From an uncultured Flavobacteriales bacterium (lineage in GTDB: Bacteria > Bacteroidota > Bacteroidia > Flavobacteriales_E > Vicingaceae): 59,051 nucleotides of DNA. The position numbers were made by a program, and so were the translations under genes. The notes beneath the pieces were generated by a model. It worked only from the letters and a program-made list of their open reading frames with translations, was not told the origin of the DNA and did not search any database. Within the stretch, counting starts at the first letter, position 1, and each line of letters opens with the position of its first letter. The DNA lies in the NCBI GenBank assembly GCA_937901255.1, contig CALCHN010000073.1, positions 1-59,051 of the forward strand, written 5' to 3'. This document shows positions 1 through 8,463 of this stretch, in pieces.

Positions 1-735
1 ATAGAAATTCCTGCATCAGCATGGCCTGCACACCAAGCTCATGGAGATACGCAAGGAGCTTGTGCACCTTCAACAGGTGGAAATCCTGGAGGAACACCAG
101 GAGGTACTGGAGGGAATTTAGGAGGTCCAAGAGGTGGAAATTCAGGAGGAAATAATAAAATCACTATTTGTCATTATCCACCGGGGAACACAAGCAACCC
201 ACAAACCATAGAAATTCCTGCTTCGGCATGGCCTGCACATCAAGCACATGGAGATACGCAAGGAGCTTGCACACCTTCAACAGGAAATAACGGTGGTTCT
301 GGAAACTCAGGTGGGAACAATGGCGGCTCAGGAAATTCAGGAGGAAATAATAAAATCACAATTTGCCATTATCCACCGGGGAACACAAGTAACCCACAAA
401 CCATAGAAATTCCTGCATCAGCATGGCCTGCACACCAAGCTCATGGAGATACGCAAGGAGCTTGTTCACCTTCTACAGGAAATAACGGTGGTTCTGGAAA
501 CTCAGGTGGGAACAATGGCGGCTCAGGAAATTCAGGAGGAAATAATAAAATCACTATTTGCCATTATCCACCGGGAAACACAAGCAATCCACAAACCATA
601 GAAATTCCTGCTTCGGCATGGCCTGCTCACCAAGCTCATGGAGATACGCAAGGACCATGTTCTTCTTCATCGGTAAAGAAAAAAGAAATATCAACTAAGC
701 CCGGTATTAAAAAATCGGGCATTAAAAAACCTTAA
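1..735 (+). CDS. 3' end of a repetitive CHYPPGN-motif protein (5' truncated)
   Basis: The reading frame is open from the first base of the window and stops with TAA at 733-735. It begins upstream, so no start or signal peptide can be seen. The protein is built of near-identical 65-residue units. Each has a Gly/Asn/Ser-rich linker, the motif ITICHYPPGNTSNPQTIEIP, then SAWPAHQAHGDTQGAC. The Cys-His...PPGN...H..HGD..G.C pattern recurs in secreted Bacteroidota proteins, with two Cys per unit that could form disulfides outside the cytoplasm. The C-terminus is a short basic tail (KKKEISTKPGIKKSGIKKP) and shows no T9SS sorting domain. A surface or matrix protein is the most likely role, but this is inference; the function is not recognised. 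The next gene starts 2 bp after the stop. Confidence 0.85.
   Translation: MEIPASAWPAHQAHGDTQGACAPSTGGNPGGTPGGTGGNLGGPRGGNSGGNNKITICHYPPGNTSNPQTIEIPASAWPAHQAHGDTQGACTPSTGNNGGSGNSGGNNGGSGNSGGNNKITICHYPPGNTSNPQTIEIPASAWPAHQAHGDTQGACSPSTGNNGGSGNSGGNNGGSGNSGGNNKITICHYPPGNTSNPQTIEIPASAWPAHQAHGDTQGPCSSSSVKKKEISTKPGIKKSGIKKP
151..732 (+). repeat. Tandem 195-bp coding repeat, three units in view
   Basis: The phrase AATAATAAAATCAC recurs at 151, 346 and 541, exactly 195 bp (65 codons) apart, and the preceding partial unit runs off the left edge. Units differ mostly at synonymous third positions (for example gcatca versus gcttcg for Ala-Ser). The linker of the unit at 50-150 is shorter on Ser and richer in Pro and Gly than the others. 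The unit count can vary by recombination or be mis-assembled. Confidence 0.9.
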
Positions 736-737
736 CA

Positions 738-1325
738 ATGGAACAAGCGTTATCAGAACATTTTTGGAATGAAAAATATGAAAAATGTGAGACAGGGTGG
801 GATATAGGACATGTTTCCACACCACTTAAGGATTATTTTGATCAACTTACGGATAAGGAAATGAGGATTCTTATTCCGGGATGTGGAAATGCGTATGAAG
901 CTGAATACCTGAATCAATTAGGATTTAAAAATGTGGTGGTGTTAGATTTTTCTAAACATGCACTACAACAATTTAAACAACGTGTTCCTACTTTTCCTGA
1001 GCATCATTTAATTTGCGAAGATTTTTTTAAGCACAAAGGCACTTATGATTTAATGGTAGAACAAACTTTTTTTTGTGCGTTACATCCAAGCTTGAGAGCA
1101 AAATATGCTCAACACACAGCAGAAATATTACGACCTAAAGGAAAATTAGTAGGCTTGTTGTTTGATGACGTTTTAAATACAGAACATCCACCATTTGGCG
1201 GAAATAAAGAAGAATATCTAAGCTATTTTTCTTTGTATTTTGATGTCGCCATTATGCAAACAGCAACGAACTCCATACCGCCAAGAGCAGGAAGGGAGCT
1301 TTTTATAAAAATGATAAAAAAATAA
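738..1325 (+). CDS. TPMT-family SAM-dependent methyltransferase
   Basis: A 195-residue class I SAM methyltransferase of the thiopurine S-methyltransferase/thiol methyltransferase type. The diagnostic pieces are W..KYEKCETGWDIGHVSTPL near residues 10-30 (the TPMT lid), motif I as ILIPGCGNAYEAEYL at about 44-58, the acidic ribose-binding end of beta-2 (VVLDFS) and EQTFFCALHP at about 108-117. It would methylate a small thiol, selenol or halide in the cytoplasm; the substrate cannot be read from sequence. The length is usual for bacterial members. It starts 2 bp after the preceding stop and ends 4 bp before the CoA-transferase, so all three may be co-transcribed. Confidence 0.88.
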   Translation: MEQALSEHFWNEKYEKCETGWDIGHVSTPLKDYFDQLTDKEMRILIPGCGNAYEAEYLNQLGFKNVVVLDFSKHALQQFKQRVPTFPEHHLICEDFFKHKGTYDLMVEQTFFCALHPSLRAKYAQHTAEILRPKGKLVGLLFDDVLNTEHPPFGGNKEEYLSYFSLYFDVAIMQTATNSIPPRAGRELFIKMIKK

Positions 1326-1329
1326 GCTG

Positions 1330-2400
1330 ATGCTTAAAGATTTAATGGTTGTTGAGTTAGCAAGTGTTTTGGCTGGACCAGATGTAGGGTTGTTTTTTGC
1401 CGAAATGGGAGCAAAGGTAATTAAGATAGAAAATAAAACTACCAACGGAGATGTAACCCGACAATGGAGAATAGCTTCAGAAAAAAGTAATCAAGAAAAT
1501 GTCTCTGCTTATTTTTCATCAGTAAATTGGAATAAAGAACATCTTTTTTTAGACTTAAAACAAGCCAACGATAAAAAACAAGTTGCTGATTTGCTAAAAG
1601 ATGCAGCCATTGTAATTGCTAACTTTAAACCCGGTGATGCGGAAAAATTATCTTTAGATTATCATTCCATTAAACAAATCAATCCTACCATTATTTATGG
1701 AGAAATAAATGGTTTTGGAGAGGATGATAATAGAGTAGCTTATGATGTGGTGCTACAAGCAGAAACAGGTTTTATGGCAATGAATGGTACAACAAGTTCA
1801 GGACCTTTAAAAATGCCTGTAGCCATGATTGATGTGTTGGCTGCCCACCAATTAAAAGAAGGAATTTTAGTAGCCTTACTCAACAAAACACAAAGCGGAA
1901 AAGGAGCTTATGTACAAGTTACTTTGTATGATGCAGCACTATCATCTTTAAAAAACCAAGCAACTAACTGGTTGATGAATGATGAAAATTCAAAGTTGTT
2001 AGGTTCTTTACATCCAAATATTGCTCCTTATGGTGAAACTTACCAAACGAAAGATGGTAAATGGATAGTTTTGGCAATTGGCACGGACAACCAGTTTAAA
2101 AGTATGTTGACTATTATTGGAGCAAGAGCACTAATGGATGATGAAAGATTCTCAAGCAACATTAAAAGAGTAGCCAATAGAAGTCTGTTAGATGAATTAT
2201 TAAAAAACTATTTTAACCAAATTTCTTTGTCCTCTTTTCAGGAAAAATTCCATAAAGCCAACATTCCCTTTGGTGTAATTAAGGATGTTAAAACTGTTTT
2301 TGAAGAGGATAAAGCTAAGGCTTTAATTTTAGAAGAAAAAGTAGGAAGCATTAACACCAAAAGAATTAAAACGGCTATTTTTAAGATAACGGAAGGGTGA
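1330..2400 (+). CDS. CaiB/BaiF family (class III) CoA-transferase
   Basis: A 356-residue family III CoA-transferase, which moves CoA between carboxylic acids. Visible family marks are the N-terminal LMVVELASVLAGPDVGLFFA, the GAKVIKIE segment and FKPGDAEKLSLDY; the putative catalytic Asp lies in AYDVVLQAETGFM (about Asp139). The C-terminal part is somewhat shorter than the 380-430 residues common in the family. The donor and acceptor acids are unknown; carnitine, oxalate and 2-methylacyl racemase relatives share the fold. It follows the TPMT-like gene by 4 bp, which suggests one operon, but no shared pathway is evident. Confidence 0.88.
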   Translation: MLKDLMVVELASVLAGPDVGLFFAEMGAKVIKIENKTTNGDVTRQWRIASEKSNQENVSAYFSSVNWNKEHLFLDLKQANDKKQVADLLKDAAIVIANFKPGDAEKLSLDYHSIKQINPTIIYGEINGFGEDDNRVAYDVVLQAETGFMAMNGTTSSGPLKMPVAMIDVLAAHQLKEGILVALLNKTQSGKGAYVQVTLYDAALSSLKNQATNWLMNDENSKLLGSLHPNIAPYGETYQTKDGKWIVLAIGTDNQFKSMLTIIGARALMDDERFSSNIKRVANRSLLDELLKNYFNQISLSSFQEKFHKANIPFGVIKDVKTVFEEDKAKALILEEKVGSINTKRIKTAIFKITEG

Positions 2401-2813
2401 AAATAAATACATGAAACGACCATGAGTAAAAGCTCCTGAAACAGGAATATGATTAAATAACAAAAGCTCTGAAGGAGCGTAATTTAAAAGCGTTGAGTGT
2501 AGCTCATCGTAAAAAAATATACACAAATAAAATTTAACCACATAGGTACATAGTTTTTATATAAAGTTCTTGATAGAAACTCATAGTTGTATCTCGCCAA
2601 AGGCGAGATAATCTATATGAAGCTATATATTTCTTATCAAGTTAGTAGTGCTATGTGTCTATGTGGTTAAAAATAAGAAACTACAAAATAAAAATCAAGT
2701 AAGGTATAAAAATTTGGATTTAAAACAAAGAGAGGAAGTATTAAAAACGATTAATGATTGGTTAAATGAATAGAGATATTTTAAAATTGATGAATGTTGT
2801 TTTTTTATCAATT
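2401..2813. other. Intergenic gap carrying the palindromic element
   Basis: No convincing gene lies here. The 135-bp palindromic element fills 2535-2669. A stretch at 2670-2775 (ctacaaaataaaaatcaag...) has no recognisable content. Small reading frames across the gap follow the repeat's symmetry and are not believable genes. Confidence 0.6.
2535..2669 (+). repeat. 135-bp dispersed palindromic element, copy 1
   Basis: The element is bounded by the inverted ends TAACCACATAG and CTATGTGGTTA, with a central perfect hairpin TATCTCGCC-AAA-GGCGAGATA at 2590-2610. Most of the left arm pairs loosely with the right arm. A second copy in opposite orientation lies at 43779-43912. No coding capacity is seen, so it resembles a MITE or a large REP-type element moved by a transposase encoded elsewhere. 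Confidence 0.85.
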
Positions 2814-3308
2814 TTAATTATTCATCATTATTTTTAGTTTAGGGTCTTTATTTCTCAAATCCAGACCACCTTCATAAACAGATTTTAAGTTGATTAAGTA
2901 GAACGACCAACCCGTGTGACAACCAAGTCGGATATTTTGCTTTGAATTATCATCTGTCGGAATATTTTTTTGTGTTAGTTCTACGATTACATAATCGTCT
3001 AATGTAGAAAGTTGAATATCCACTAAACATTCTCCTGCAAAAGTGAACTGAATAAAATCTTTTCCGTTTGCCTCCGTAATTTTACCACGTTCGGTTTCAT
3101 CATATAAAAACCAATTCCATTCATAAGTATATCCTTTTTCTATGGGTGTTGCTTTACTTACGGGTTTTCCGTTAGTATCCATAAAAACAGCCTTACTTAA
3201 AAACCATTTTTCAATTGATGATGCTGTTGTCCAAGCAGTATAAATATCAGCTAGTGGTGCTTTAATCGCTATTTTTCTTGTAAAGGTGGTCCAATCAAAA
3301 TTTTTCAT
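2814..3308 (-). CDS. SRPBCC/AHSA1-like ligand-binding protein
   Basis: A 164-residue protein of the START/SRPBCC superfamily (Aha1 C-terminal-like, AHSA1). The family look is clear in the first half: FTRKIAIKAPLADIYTAWTTASSIEKWFL, where a beta strand is followed by the helix-grip 'W' segment. Later come TYEWNWFLYDE, IQFTFAG and, near the C-terminus, HTGWSFYLINLKSVYEGGLDLR, typical of the long last helix. Members bind hydrophobic ligands or modulate partners in the cytosol; no specific ligand can be proposed. It stands alone, with the palindromic element downstream. Confidence 0.85.
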   Translation of the reverse strand: MKNFDWTTFTRKIAIKAPLADIYTAWTTASSIEKWFLSKAVFMDTNGKPVSKATPIEKGYTYEWNWFLYDETERGKITEANGKDFIQFTFAGECLVDIQLSTLDDYVIVELTQKNIPTDDNSKQNIRLGCHTGWSFYLINLKSVYEGGLDLRNKDPKLKIMMNN

Positions 3309-3430
3309 GTTAGGTGGTTTTATTTGGTTTGTAGGTTCGTATCATGTTAATGGTGTTTATTATTTCACATTCCACAAGCTGGACACTTGCGGAAGTGGGA
3401 GTGGAAAACATTCAACTTTATGCATTATGC

Positions 3431-3928
3431 TCAAACTTTTGTTATATGTTTTATCATTTTTTGAATAAATACATTGTTAGGTATAGATACTTGTTCTCCA
3501 TTTTTTGTTTTAAGAATTACGAAAAAAAGACCAATATCACTAACTCTTCCTTCGACTTCGTACTCTTTGTCCATTATTGTTATGGAATCATCAAGTTTAA
3601 CAGAATGATTAAAGAATATGATTATTCCTGAAGTAATATTTGACAAAATAGACCATTGAGCAAACAATGCTATTCCAATAACCGTAAGAACTGAACCAAT
3701 AAAAAAAGCCAATTCGGTCTGATCGACACCCCAAAGTATTAAAATGAAACTAAAAACTGAAAGGAGTAAAATTAGATTAAGAGCTTTTTTTATTATTTTA
3801 CCTCTTGTTTTTTGCATTAAACTATTGTTAACCGTTTTATCAATAATTCGGTAAGCTATTACTCTAAGTATTACATATACTATAACAGCAACACTAGTTT
3901 CAATTATTTTTATATGTAGTATATCCAT
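3431..3928 (-). CDS. Small MscS-family mechanosensitive channel
   Basis: A 165-residue membrane protein that ends early in the MscS beta domain. There are three hydrophobic segments (about residues 8-28, 50-67 and 73-92), followed by the MscS signature FAQWSILSNITSGIIIFF and the beta-domain strands (VKLDDSITIMDKEYEVEGRVSDIGLFFVILKT in outline, then EQVSIPNNVFIQK). It lacks the large cytoplasmic alpha/beta cage of E. coli MscS. Short channels of this sort are common in Bacteroidota and are expected to relieve turgor in the inner membrane. Confidence 0.88.
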   Translation of the reverse strand: MDILHIKIIETSVAVIVYVILRVIAYRIIDKTVNNSLMQKTRGKIIKKALNLILLLSVFSFILILWGVDQTELAFFIGSVLTVIGIALFAQWSILSNITSGIIIFFNHSVKLDDSITIMDKEYEVEGRVSDIGLFFVILKTKNGEQVSIPNNVFIQKMIKHITKV

Positions 3929-4149
3929 TTAGTTTTTTAATTTATGTACAAGGCTAAGCTTGTGTATTGGAGACTACAGACTTCATAATAACCTCCATTT
4001 CAATATAACAAAAATAAGTTTTTTTCTTAGTAAATATTATTAATCGCTTTCGCACTTACTCCACTTCTGACAAAGGACAGTTAAGAGGATGCGTGAAACA
4101 GATTGGAATTTAATCTGAATTTGCTAAAACTTGTGTTAGAGTTTCGTTT

Positions 4150-5172
4150 TTATTCTGTTTTTGAATTACTTACTTTTCTTACTATTTCAACTATTGGATT
4201 CGGATTATTCGTTTCGGTATCTTTAGCTAAATATCCAGATTTTTGATGTGAAAAGATTGTAGTAGTCGCTTGAATAAGTACAGCAGCCTTTCTTTCCTCA
4301 TCAGCTGAATCTATAAATGTGTTATATGTTCCTAGACAATTAGCACGATGTTGATTTACGTTTTGGTTATGTTTTTCAGCAAAGAAATTCTTAACACATA
4401 AAACTATTGAATAAGATACAAGAGAAACTAAGGCGGCACCAAATATACCAACCTCAATTCTTAAAGTTTTATCATCTACAATCCATATAATCAAAACTAA
4501 AATTAGAATAACCAATATAGCATTACTAATCAATAGTCCGATAGCATTTTTTCTCCAATTATCAGCACTTGTTTTATGTGTCTTAGCTTGGTTTCCAAAT
4601 ATATCAGAATGTACGCTTACTCCACCTTTTGATAATTCAGTTCTTGCAGAGTTTAAAACTTTATTTATCTCATCTTGAGAGTCTTTTGCATTTTTAATAA
4701 CATTATCTAATTCCTTAGCTTTTTTTACAGCAACAGAACTATCTTGAAGTTTACGATTCTCTAGAGTGATTGCTTCAAGAATTATTTTCCAAATATCTTC
4801 TTTTTCCCTCTCGTAGTAACCATTAGTATGATTTGCAGGATTGTTGAAAAACTGAATTATTGGTTGCTTTTGTTGTAAATCAGTTCTATTTGGATCTTTG
4901 TCTGTTGTTTGAATTTTGCTTAACTCATCGAAGATTGGTTTTAATTTAAAACTAAGGATATTAAATCTAGAATCAGGTAATTGATTGAGGTTTTCAATGC
5001 TTAATTGATTCAGGTAATCTTTTAATTCCTGAATTTTAGGTTTGATTTCATTATATAAAAGAATTCCCTTTGCTTCATTTGCTTTGGAGTTCTTTATTAA
5101 ATCTTCTATTGGCGTACTTATTATTTCATTAACCCGCTCAATAAATTGTTCTCTTAGTGATTTATCACTCAT
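4150..5172 (-). CDS. Membrane-anchored coiled-coil protein, unknown function
   Basis: A 340-residue protein of no recognised function. Residues 1-205 are charged and helical, with heptad-like stretches (about 30-60 and 130-180). Two hydrophobic segments follow at about 212-232 (IGLLISNAILVILILVLIIW) and 241-262. The rest is a conserved-looking cytoplasmic tail containing FAEKHNQNVNQHRANCLGTY and ATTTIFSHQKSGYL. Proteins with this tail style occur sporadically in unrelated bacteria, which suggests mobility; that is recollection, not a search result. It is an isolated gene between the small MscS channel and a strong terminator. No enzyme motif is visible. Confidence 0.7.
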   Translation of the reverse strand: MSDKSLREQFIERVNEIISTPIEDLIKNSKANEAKGILLYNEIKPKIQELKDYLNQLSIENLNQLPDSRFNILSFKLKPIFDELSKIQTTDKDPNRTDLQQKQPIIQFFNNPANHTNGYYEREKEDIWKIILEAITLENRKLQDSSVAVKKAKELDNVIKNAKDSQDEINKVLNSARTELSKGGVSVHSDIFGNQAKTHKTSADNWRKNAIGLLISNAILVILILVLIIWIVDDKTLRIEVGIFGAALVSLVSYSIVLCVKNFFAEKHNQNVNQHRANCLGTYNTFIDSADEERKAAVLIQATTTIFSHQKSGYLAKDTETNNPNPIVEIVRKVSNSKTE

Positions 5173-5270
5173 AACTTATTTTTCCTCAAATATATAAAAA
5201 ATAGCTTATAAATCAAGCAAATGACTTTTACTAATTTGTAATTGTATAGGTGTTAATACTGTAATAAAAC

Positions 5271-5308
5271 AAAAAAAAAGCTTATCAGATTCCTGATAAG
5301 CTTTTTTT
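5271..5308. terminator. Strong bidirectional terminator
   Basis: A perfect stem, AAAAAAAGCTTATCAG (5273-5288) and CTGATAAGCTTTTTTT (5293-5308), encloses the loop ATTC. It has A/T tracts on both sides, so it can act in either direction. It ends the DUF1573 transcript on the minus strand. Confidence 0.93.
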
Positions 5309-5331
5309 GTAATAATTATGTTATTTTTTTA

Positions 5332-5892
5332 TTACTGAACTACTTCCACATCTGCAGAGATGTTAAGGGTAGTAACAATAGGGTCTGTATTAGCCGTAAT
5401 GGTAACTGTTTTTGTTTGAGCTCCTTGTTGTTTTCCTGGGCTGTATTCCACTACAATTTCTCCTGTTGCTCCCGGTTTAATAGGTTCTTTTGGATAATCA
5501 GGAACAGTACATCCGCAGCTTCCTGTTGCATTTTCAATTATTAAAGGTTCTTTACCTGTATTGGTAAACTTAAAAACTTTTGTGTGTTTAGAATCTTGTT
5601 TTATTTTTCCAAAGTTATGGCTGTTTTCTGCAAACTGAACAGATGTTTTTGCTCTAGATTCTGATAAAACAGGTGCTGCCGGAGCTGGTTGGTTAGTTGG
5701 AGAAGGAGACACTGGGTTAATAGGGTTCAAATCATTAACGTTTCCTGTATTGGTAGTTACTGATGGAGAGGTAGCAATGCTTTCAGAAGCATTATAATCT
5801 CTTCTTGCTGGTCTGTCGTCCATAAAGAAGGTATCTACAATTAAGGTTAAAGCTATTACGCCTAATAAGGCAATTTTTAAATTTTCTTTCAT
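5332..5892 (-). CDS. Membrane-anchored DUF1573 protein
   Basis: A 186-residue exported protein. Residues 5-24 form an uncleaved-looking hydrophobic anchor (IALLGVIALTLIVDTFFM), followed by a Ser/Pro/Asn-rich linker. A single DUF1573 domain covers about residues 85-186, with the hallmark HNFGKIKQDSKHTKVFKFTN, GSCGCTVPDYP and the C-terminal NTDP segment. DUF1573 is an Ig-like (ASH/MSP-like) fold on the outer face of the inner membrane or in the periplasm of Bacteroidota; its role is not settled. A minus-strand -7 box (TAAATTTG at 5931-5924) sits just upstream. Confidence 0.9.
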   Translation of the reverse strand: MKENLKIALLGVIALTLIVDTFFMDDRPARRDYNASESIATSPSVTTNTGNVNDLNPINPVSPSPTNQPAPAAPVLSESRAKTSVQFAENSHNFGKIKQDSKHTKVFKFTNTGKEPLIIENATGSCGCTVPDYPKEPIKPGATGEIVVEYSPGKQQGAQTKTVTITANTDPIVTTLNISADVEVVQ

Positions 5893-5923
5893 AGTTAGTT
5901 GTTTTTATTTTTTAATGTGATTA

Positions 5924-5931
5924 CAAATTTA
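5924..5931 (-). promoter_or_regulatory. -7 box for the DUF1573 gene
   Basis: CAAATTTA on the plus strand reads TAAATTTG on the minus strand, an exact match to the Bacteroidota -7 consensus TAnnTTTG. It lies 32 bp upstream of the start codon. Confidence 0.6.
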
Positions 5932-5937
5932 CAAAAC

Positions 5938-7533
5938 TTATTTATAAACTAATTTTTCTTTTTTAAAGGTATCGCTCTTTATTTCTTCAACTGCTTTTAA
6001 TAAAGCATTATCTATATCGCTAATAACTTGATAATAGGCTGAGCTATCCCACATGTTTCGGGCAATTGTTGCTTTTAATCGGGTAAGTAAAAAGTTTTTT
6101 GAAGTGTTAATTTGTTCTTCATTTTTTTCTACTTCGTTTTTAGCTGCAAAGTCAACAAAGGCAGTTAATAGCTCATTTTCTGCATCAAAATTATTTTTAA
6201 AATCGCTTACTGTTGGGTAAGTTGCCATTAGTTTTTCTCTATTATCTTGTGTGTATTCTAATGCAAATTCATTTACCAAGCCTTCTCTGGTAACCTTGCT
6301 TAAGTAATCAGAAATCATACTGGTATCTATAGGAACAAATACATCAGGCATAATTCCTCCACCACCATAAACAGTTCTTTTGCTGTTTAGCGTAGTAAAT
6401 TTTAAGGAATCAGGAAATGCAATACTATCTTCCGTAACTAACTCTCCGTGTTCGTACCTTCTTGTAAGCTCTTTGTAATATTCTTCCTTGCCTTCATCGT
6501 AAGGTCGTTGAATACTTCTGCCAGAAGGCGTGTAATACCTTGCAATGGTTAACCTAACAGCAGAACCATCTACTAAAGAAAATGGTTTTTGAACCAATCC
6601 TTTTCCAAAAGATCTTCTTCCTACTATTAATCCTCTATCAAAATCTTGAATAGCACCACTAACAATTTCAGATGCTGATGCGGAACCTTCATCAATTAGA
6701 ATGACCAATTTGCCTTTCTCAAAACCACCTTTTTCTGTGGTAAAATATTCTTGTTTCGGACTTTTTAAACCTTCGGTGTAAACAATCAATTTATCTTCAT
6801 AAAGAAATTCATCTACCAACTGAATAGCTGATTTTAGGTAGCCTCCGCCATTTCCTCTTAAATCTAGTATTAAATGTTTTACATCTTTTTGTTTCAACTT
6901 AGTTAACCCTTCACGAAACTCGTTAATAGTTTTTTCTGCAAAACGATTTATCTTTATATAGCCAATTTCATCATCTACCATATAAGAAGCATCTACACTA
7001 AAAATTGGAATTTCATCTCTGGTAATGGTAAATTTTAATAAGTCTTTCGCTCCTCTACGTTTAACAGCAACGTTTACTTTAGTACCTTTTTTTCCTCTCA
7101 ATTTGTCTTGTACATCACTGTTTTGAAGGCCAATTCCCGCAATATTTTCTTTATCTACTTCAATAATTTTATCTCCTGCCTGAATACCTACTTTTTCGGA
7201 AGGACCTCCGGGAATAGGAGATACCACCACAAGTGTATCGTGCAAAATATTAAACTGTATGCCCACACCTTCAAAATTTCCGATTAAAGGCTCGTTCATT
7301 TTTTTTAATTCCTTTTTTGGGATATAAACAGAGTGAGGATCTAATTCTTTTAGTAATGCAACTATGGCTGCTTCGGTAATTTTTTCTTCATCTGTAGAGT
7401 CAACATAAGCGTAATTGATAAGTTGAAGTAAATTTTCAATTTTTTGTCCACCTGGTGTAAGCAGGTTTTGAGCGAAAATAGATAACACAAAAAACTGTGC
7501 TATTATTAAGAGAGAGATTCTTTTTATAGTCAT
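5938..7533 (-). CDS. Carboxyl-terminal processing protease, S41 family
   Basis: A 531-residue exported serine protease of the CtpA/Prc type. A signal peptide covers residues 1-21 (ISLLIIAQFFVLSIFAQ). A PDZ domain spans about 75-165 (FEGVGIQF...GGPSEKVGIQAGDKIIEVD), followed by the S41 catalytic core at about 180-345. The Ser/Lys dyad can be placed at Ser286 in GSASASEIVSGA and Lys311 in RRSFGKGLVQ, with LDLRGNGGGYL as the oxyanion-forming segment. It would cleave C-terminal tails of periplasmic proteins. The C-terminal 150 residues are a helical extension usual for Bacteroidota homologues. A TAAATTTG -7 box lies 24 bp upstream. Confidence 0.93.
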   Translation of the reverse strand: MTIKRISLLIIAQFFVLSIFAQNLLTPGGQKIENLLQLINYAYVDSTDEEKITEAAIVALLKELDPHSVYIPKKELKKMNEPLIGNFEGVGIQFNILHDTLVVVSPIPGGPSEKVGIQAGDKIIEVDKENIAGIGLQNSDVQDKLRGKKGTKVNVAVKRRGAKDLLKFTITRDEIPIFSVDASYMVDDEIGYIKINRFAEKTINEFREGLTKLKQKDVKHLILDLRGNGGGYLKSAIQLVDEFLYEDKLIVYTEGLKSPKQEYFTTEKGGFEKGKLVILIDEGSASASEIVSGAIQDFDRGLIVGRRSFGKGLVQKPFSLVDGSAVRLTIARYYTPSGRSIQRPYDEGKEEYYKELTRRYEHGELVTEDSIAFPDSLKFTTLNSKRTVYGGGGIMPDVFVPIDTSMISDYLSKVTREGLVNEFALEYTQDNREKLMATYPTVSDFKNNFDAENELLTAFVDFAAKNEVEKNEEQINTSKNFLLTRLKATIARNMWDSSAYYQVISDIDNALLKAVEEIKSDTFKKEKLVYK

Positions 7534-7556
7534 AATTTCAGTAAAAGTGAGGTTAA

Positions 7557-7564
7557 CAAATTTA
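7557..7564 (-). promoter_or_regulatory. -7 box for the S41 protease gene
   Basis: CAAATTTA on the plus strand is TAAATTTG on the minus strand, matching TAnnTTTG, with its downstream edge 23 bp from the ATG. Confidence 0.55.
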
Positions 7565-7655
7565 GGTAAAAAGTTTAGTAATGAAAGTTAATAAATTATA
7601 AAACAACTATTGTGCAACTTTTTATACTTTTTTAAAACCTTCAAGGTCTTGATTG

Positions 7656-7693
7656 GAAAAGTTATCATAAGATAACTTGGGGTGAGTTGAAAT
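7656..7693 (+). repeat. 38-bp dispersed repeat with internal palindrome, copy 1
   Basis: GAAAAGTTATCATAAGATAA followed by CTTGGGGTGAGTTGAAAT. It contains the short palindrome AGTTATC-ATAA-GATAACT. The reverse complement of 24830-24867 matches it at 36 of 38 positions. Confidence 0.8.
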
Positions 7694-7833
7694 TGTTTTT
7701 TACCAACTTATTATAAACTTGATAAAACATCAAAGATGTTTTTTTGTGTTCATATTTTTTCTATTTCTATCAAAAAATTGGTGTAACCCGTGGTAATTTG
7801 TGTTGAGAAATTTATTGAGGGTATGAATTATTT

Positions 7834-8370
7834 TTAAAATTCAACATTTAGTTGTTGTAACACCATTCTGAGGCTAATTAAGAGCTTTTGTTTTTCCTCA
7901 TTTTCTTCCATATCTATGTTTTCTTCTATATCAAAAATCAAGTCATTTACTTCCTCTTCACCAAAAGTAGCATCAAAGTTTTCTATTACTGTTAATGCTT
8001 CTAAGCATACGCTAAAATCTCCATTTACAGCTTCTTGAACTAAAGTACTTAAATAATTGCTTGCATCTAATCCAGATTGCCAAAAAATAGATATTAAAAA
8101 GGCTTTGATAGTAAAGTATTTGTCGTTATCTATGGCATTAATAATTGCTTGAGTGGTATTTTCTGCTTTTAAATCAAATAATAATTCAGTAATAGCTTGT
8201 TGTACTTCGCTATCTTTATTTGCTAAGTAAACATCTAAAAGTGGTTCAATAGCTTCTGGCTTTCCACTTTTTCTGAGTTGTTTTATAGCGGTTAATACTT
8301 TTTGAGTATCGCTTGTTTGTAAATCTTTAAGGATGTTGTTGAATTTATTATCGTTTCTTTTTACAGCCAT
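7834..8370 (-). CDS. HEAT-repeat protein
   Basis: A 178-residue, strongly acidic, all-helical protein. At least two HEAT-like units can be read (SDTQKVLTAIKQLRKSGKPE..EPLLDVYLANKDSEVQQAITEL, then ENTTQAIINAIDNDKYFTIKAFLISIFWQSG), as in the HEAT_2/armadillo-like scaffolds. No catalytic residues or export signal are seen, so a cytosolic protein-binding role is likely. Homologues sit next to central-metabolism genes in several Bacteroidota, but their task is unknown. It is separated from GAPDH by about 90 bp including a hairpin. Confidence 0.8.
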   Translation of the reverse strand: MAVKRNDNKFNNILKDLQTSDTQKVLTAIKQLRKSGKPEAIEPLLDVYLANKDSEVQQAITELLFDLKAENTTQAIINAIDNDKYFTIKAFLISIFWQSGLDASNYLSTLVQEAVNGDFSVCLEALTVIENFDATFGEEEVNDLIFDIEENIDMEENEEKQKLLISLRMVLQQLNVEF

Positions 8371-8409
8371 AGTAAGTTTAATTAGAGTGAAATGAAAAAG
8401 GAGTTAAAA

Positions 8410-8447
8410 GAAATAGGGTGAATAAACAAATTTATCCACCCTATTAT
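8410..8447 (-). terminator. gap: Terminator after the GAPDH gene
   Basis: AATAGGGTG (8412-8420) pairs with CACCCTATT (8437-8445), and inner A/T pairs extend the stem around a CAAA loop. On the minus strand it is followed by a weak T-rich run (TCTTTTAA). It separates gap from the HEAT gene. Confidence 0.65.
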
Positions 8448-8463
8448 TTGATTAAATTTTTAA

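Larger units (their letters stand above)
7534..7833. other. Intergenic gap with a dispersed repeat
   Basis: This 300-bp stretch holds the protease promoter on the right strand and the 38-bp repeat at 7656-7693. The remainder is AT-rich without a believable reading frame. Confidence 0.5.

Noticed and set aside
1218..1445. Minus-strand reading frame across the end of the methyltransferase and the start of the CoA-transferase
   Set aside because: It overlaps two well-supported plus-strand genes and has no recognisable domain.
3344..3631. Plus-strand reading frame opposite the MscS gene
   Set aside because: It overlaps the clear MscS coding sequence in antisense and its composition is that of a shadow frame.
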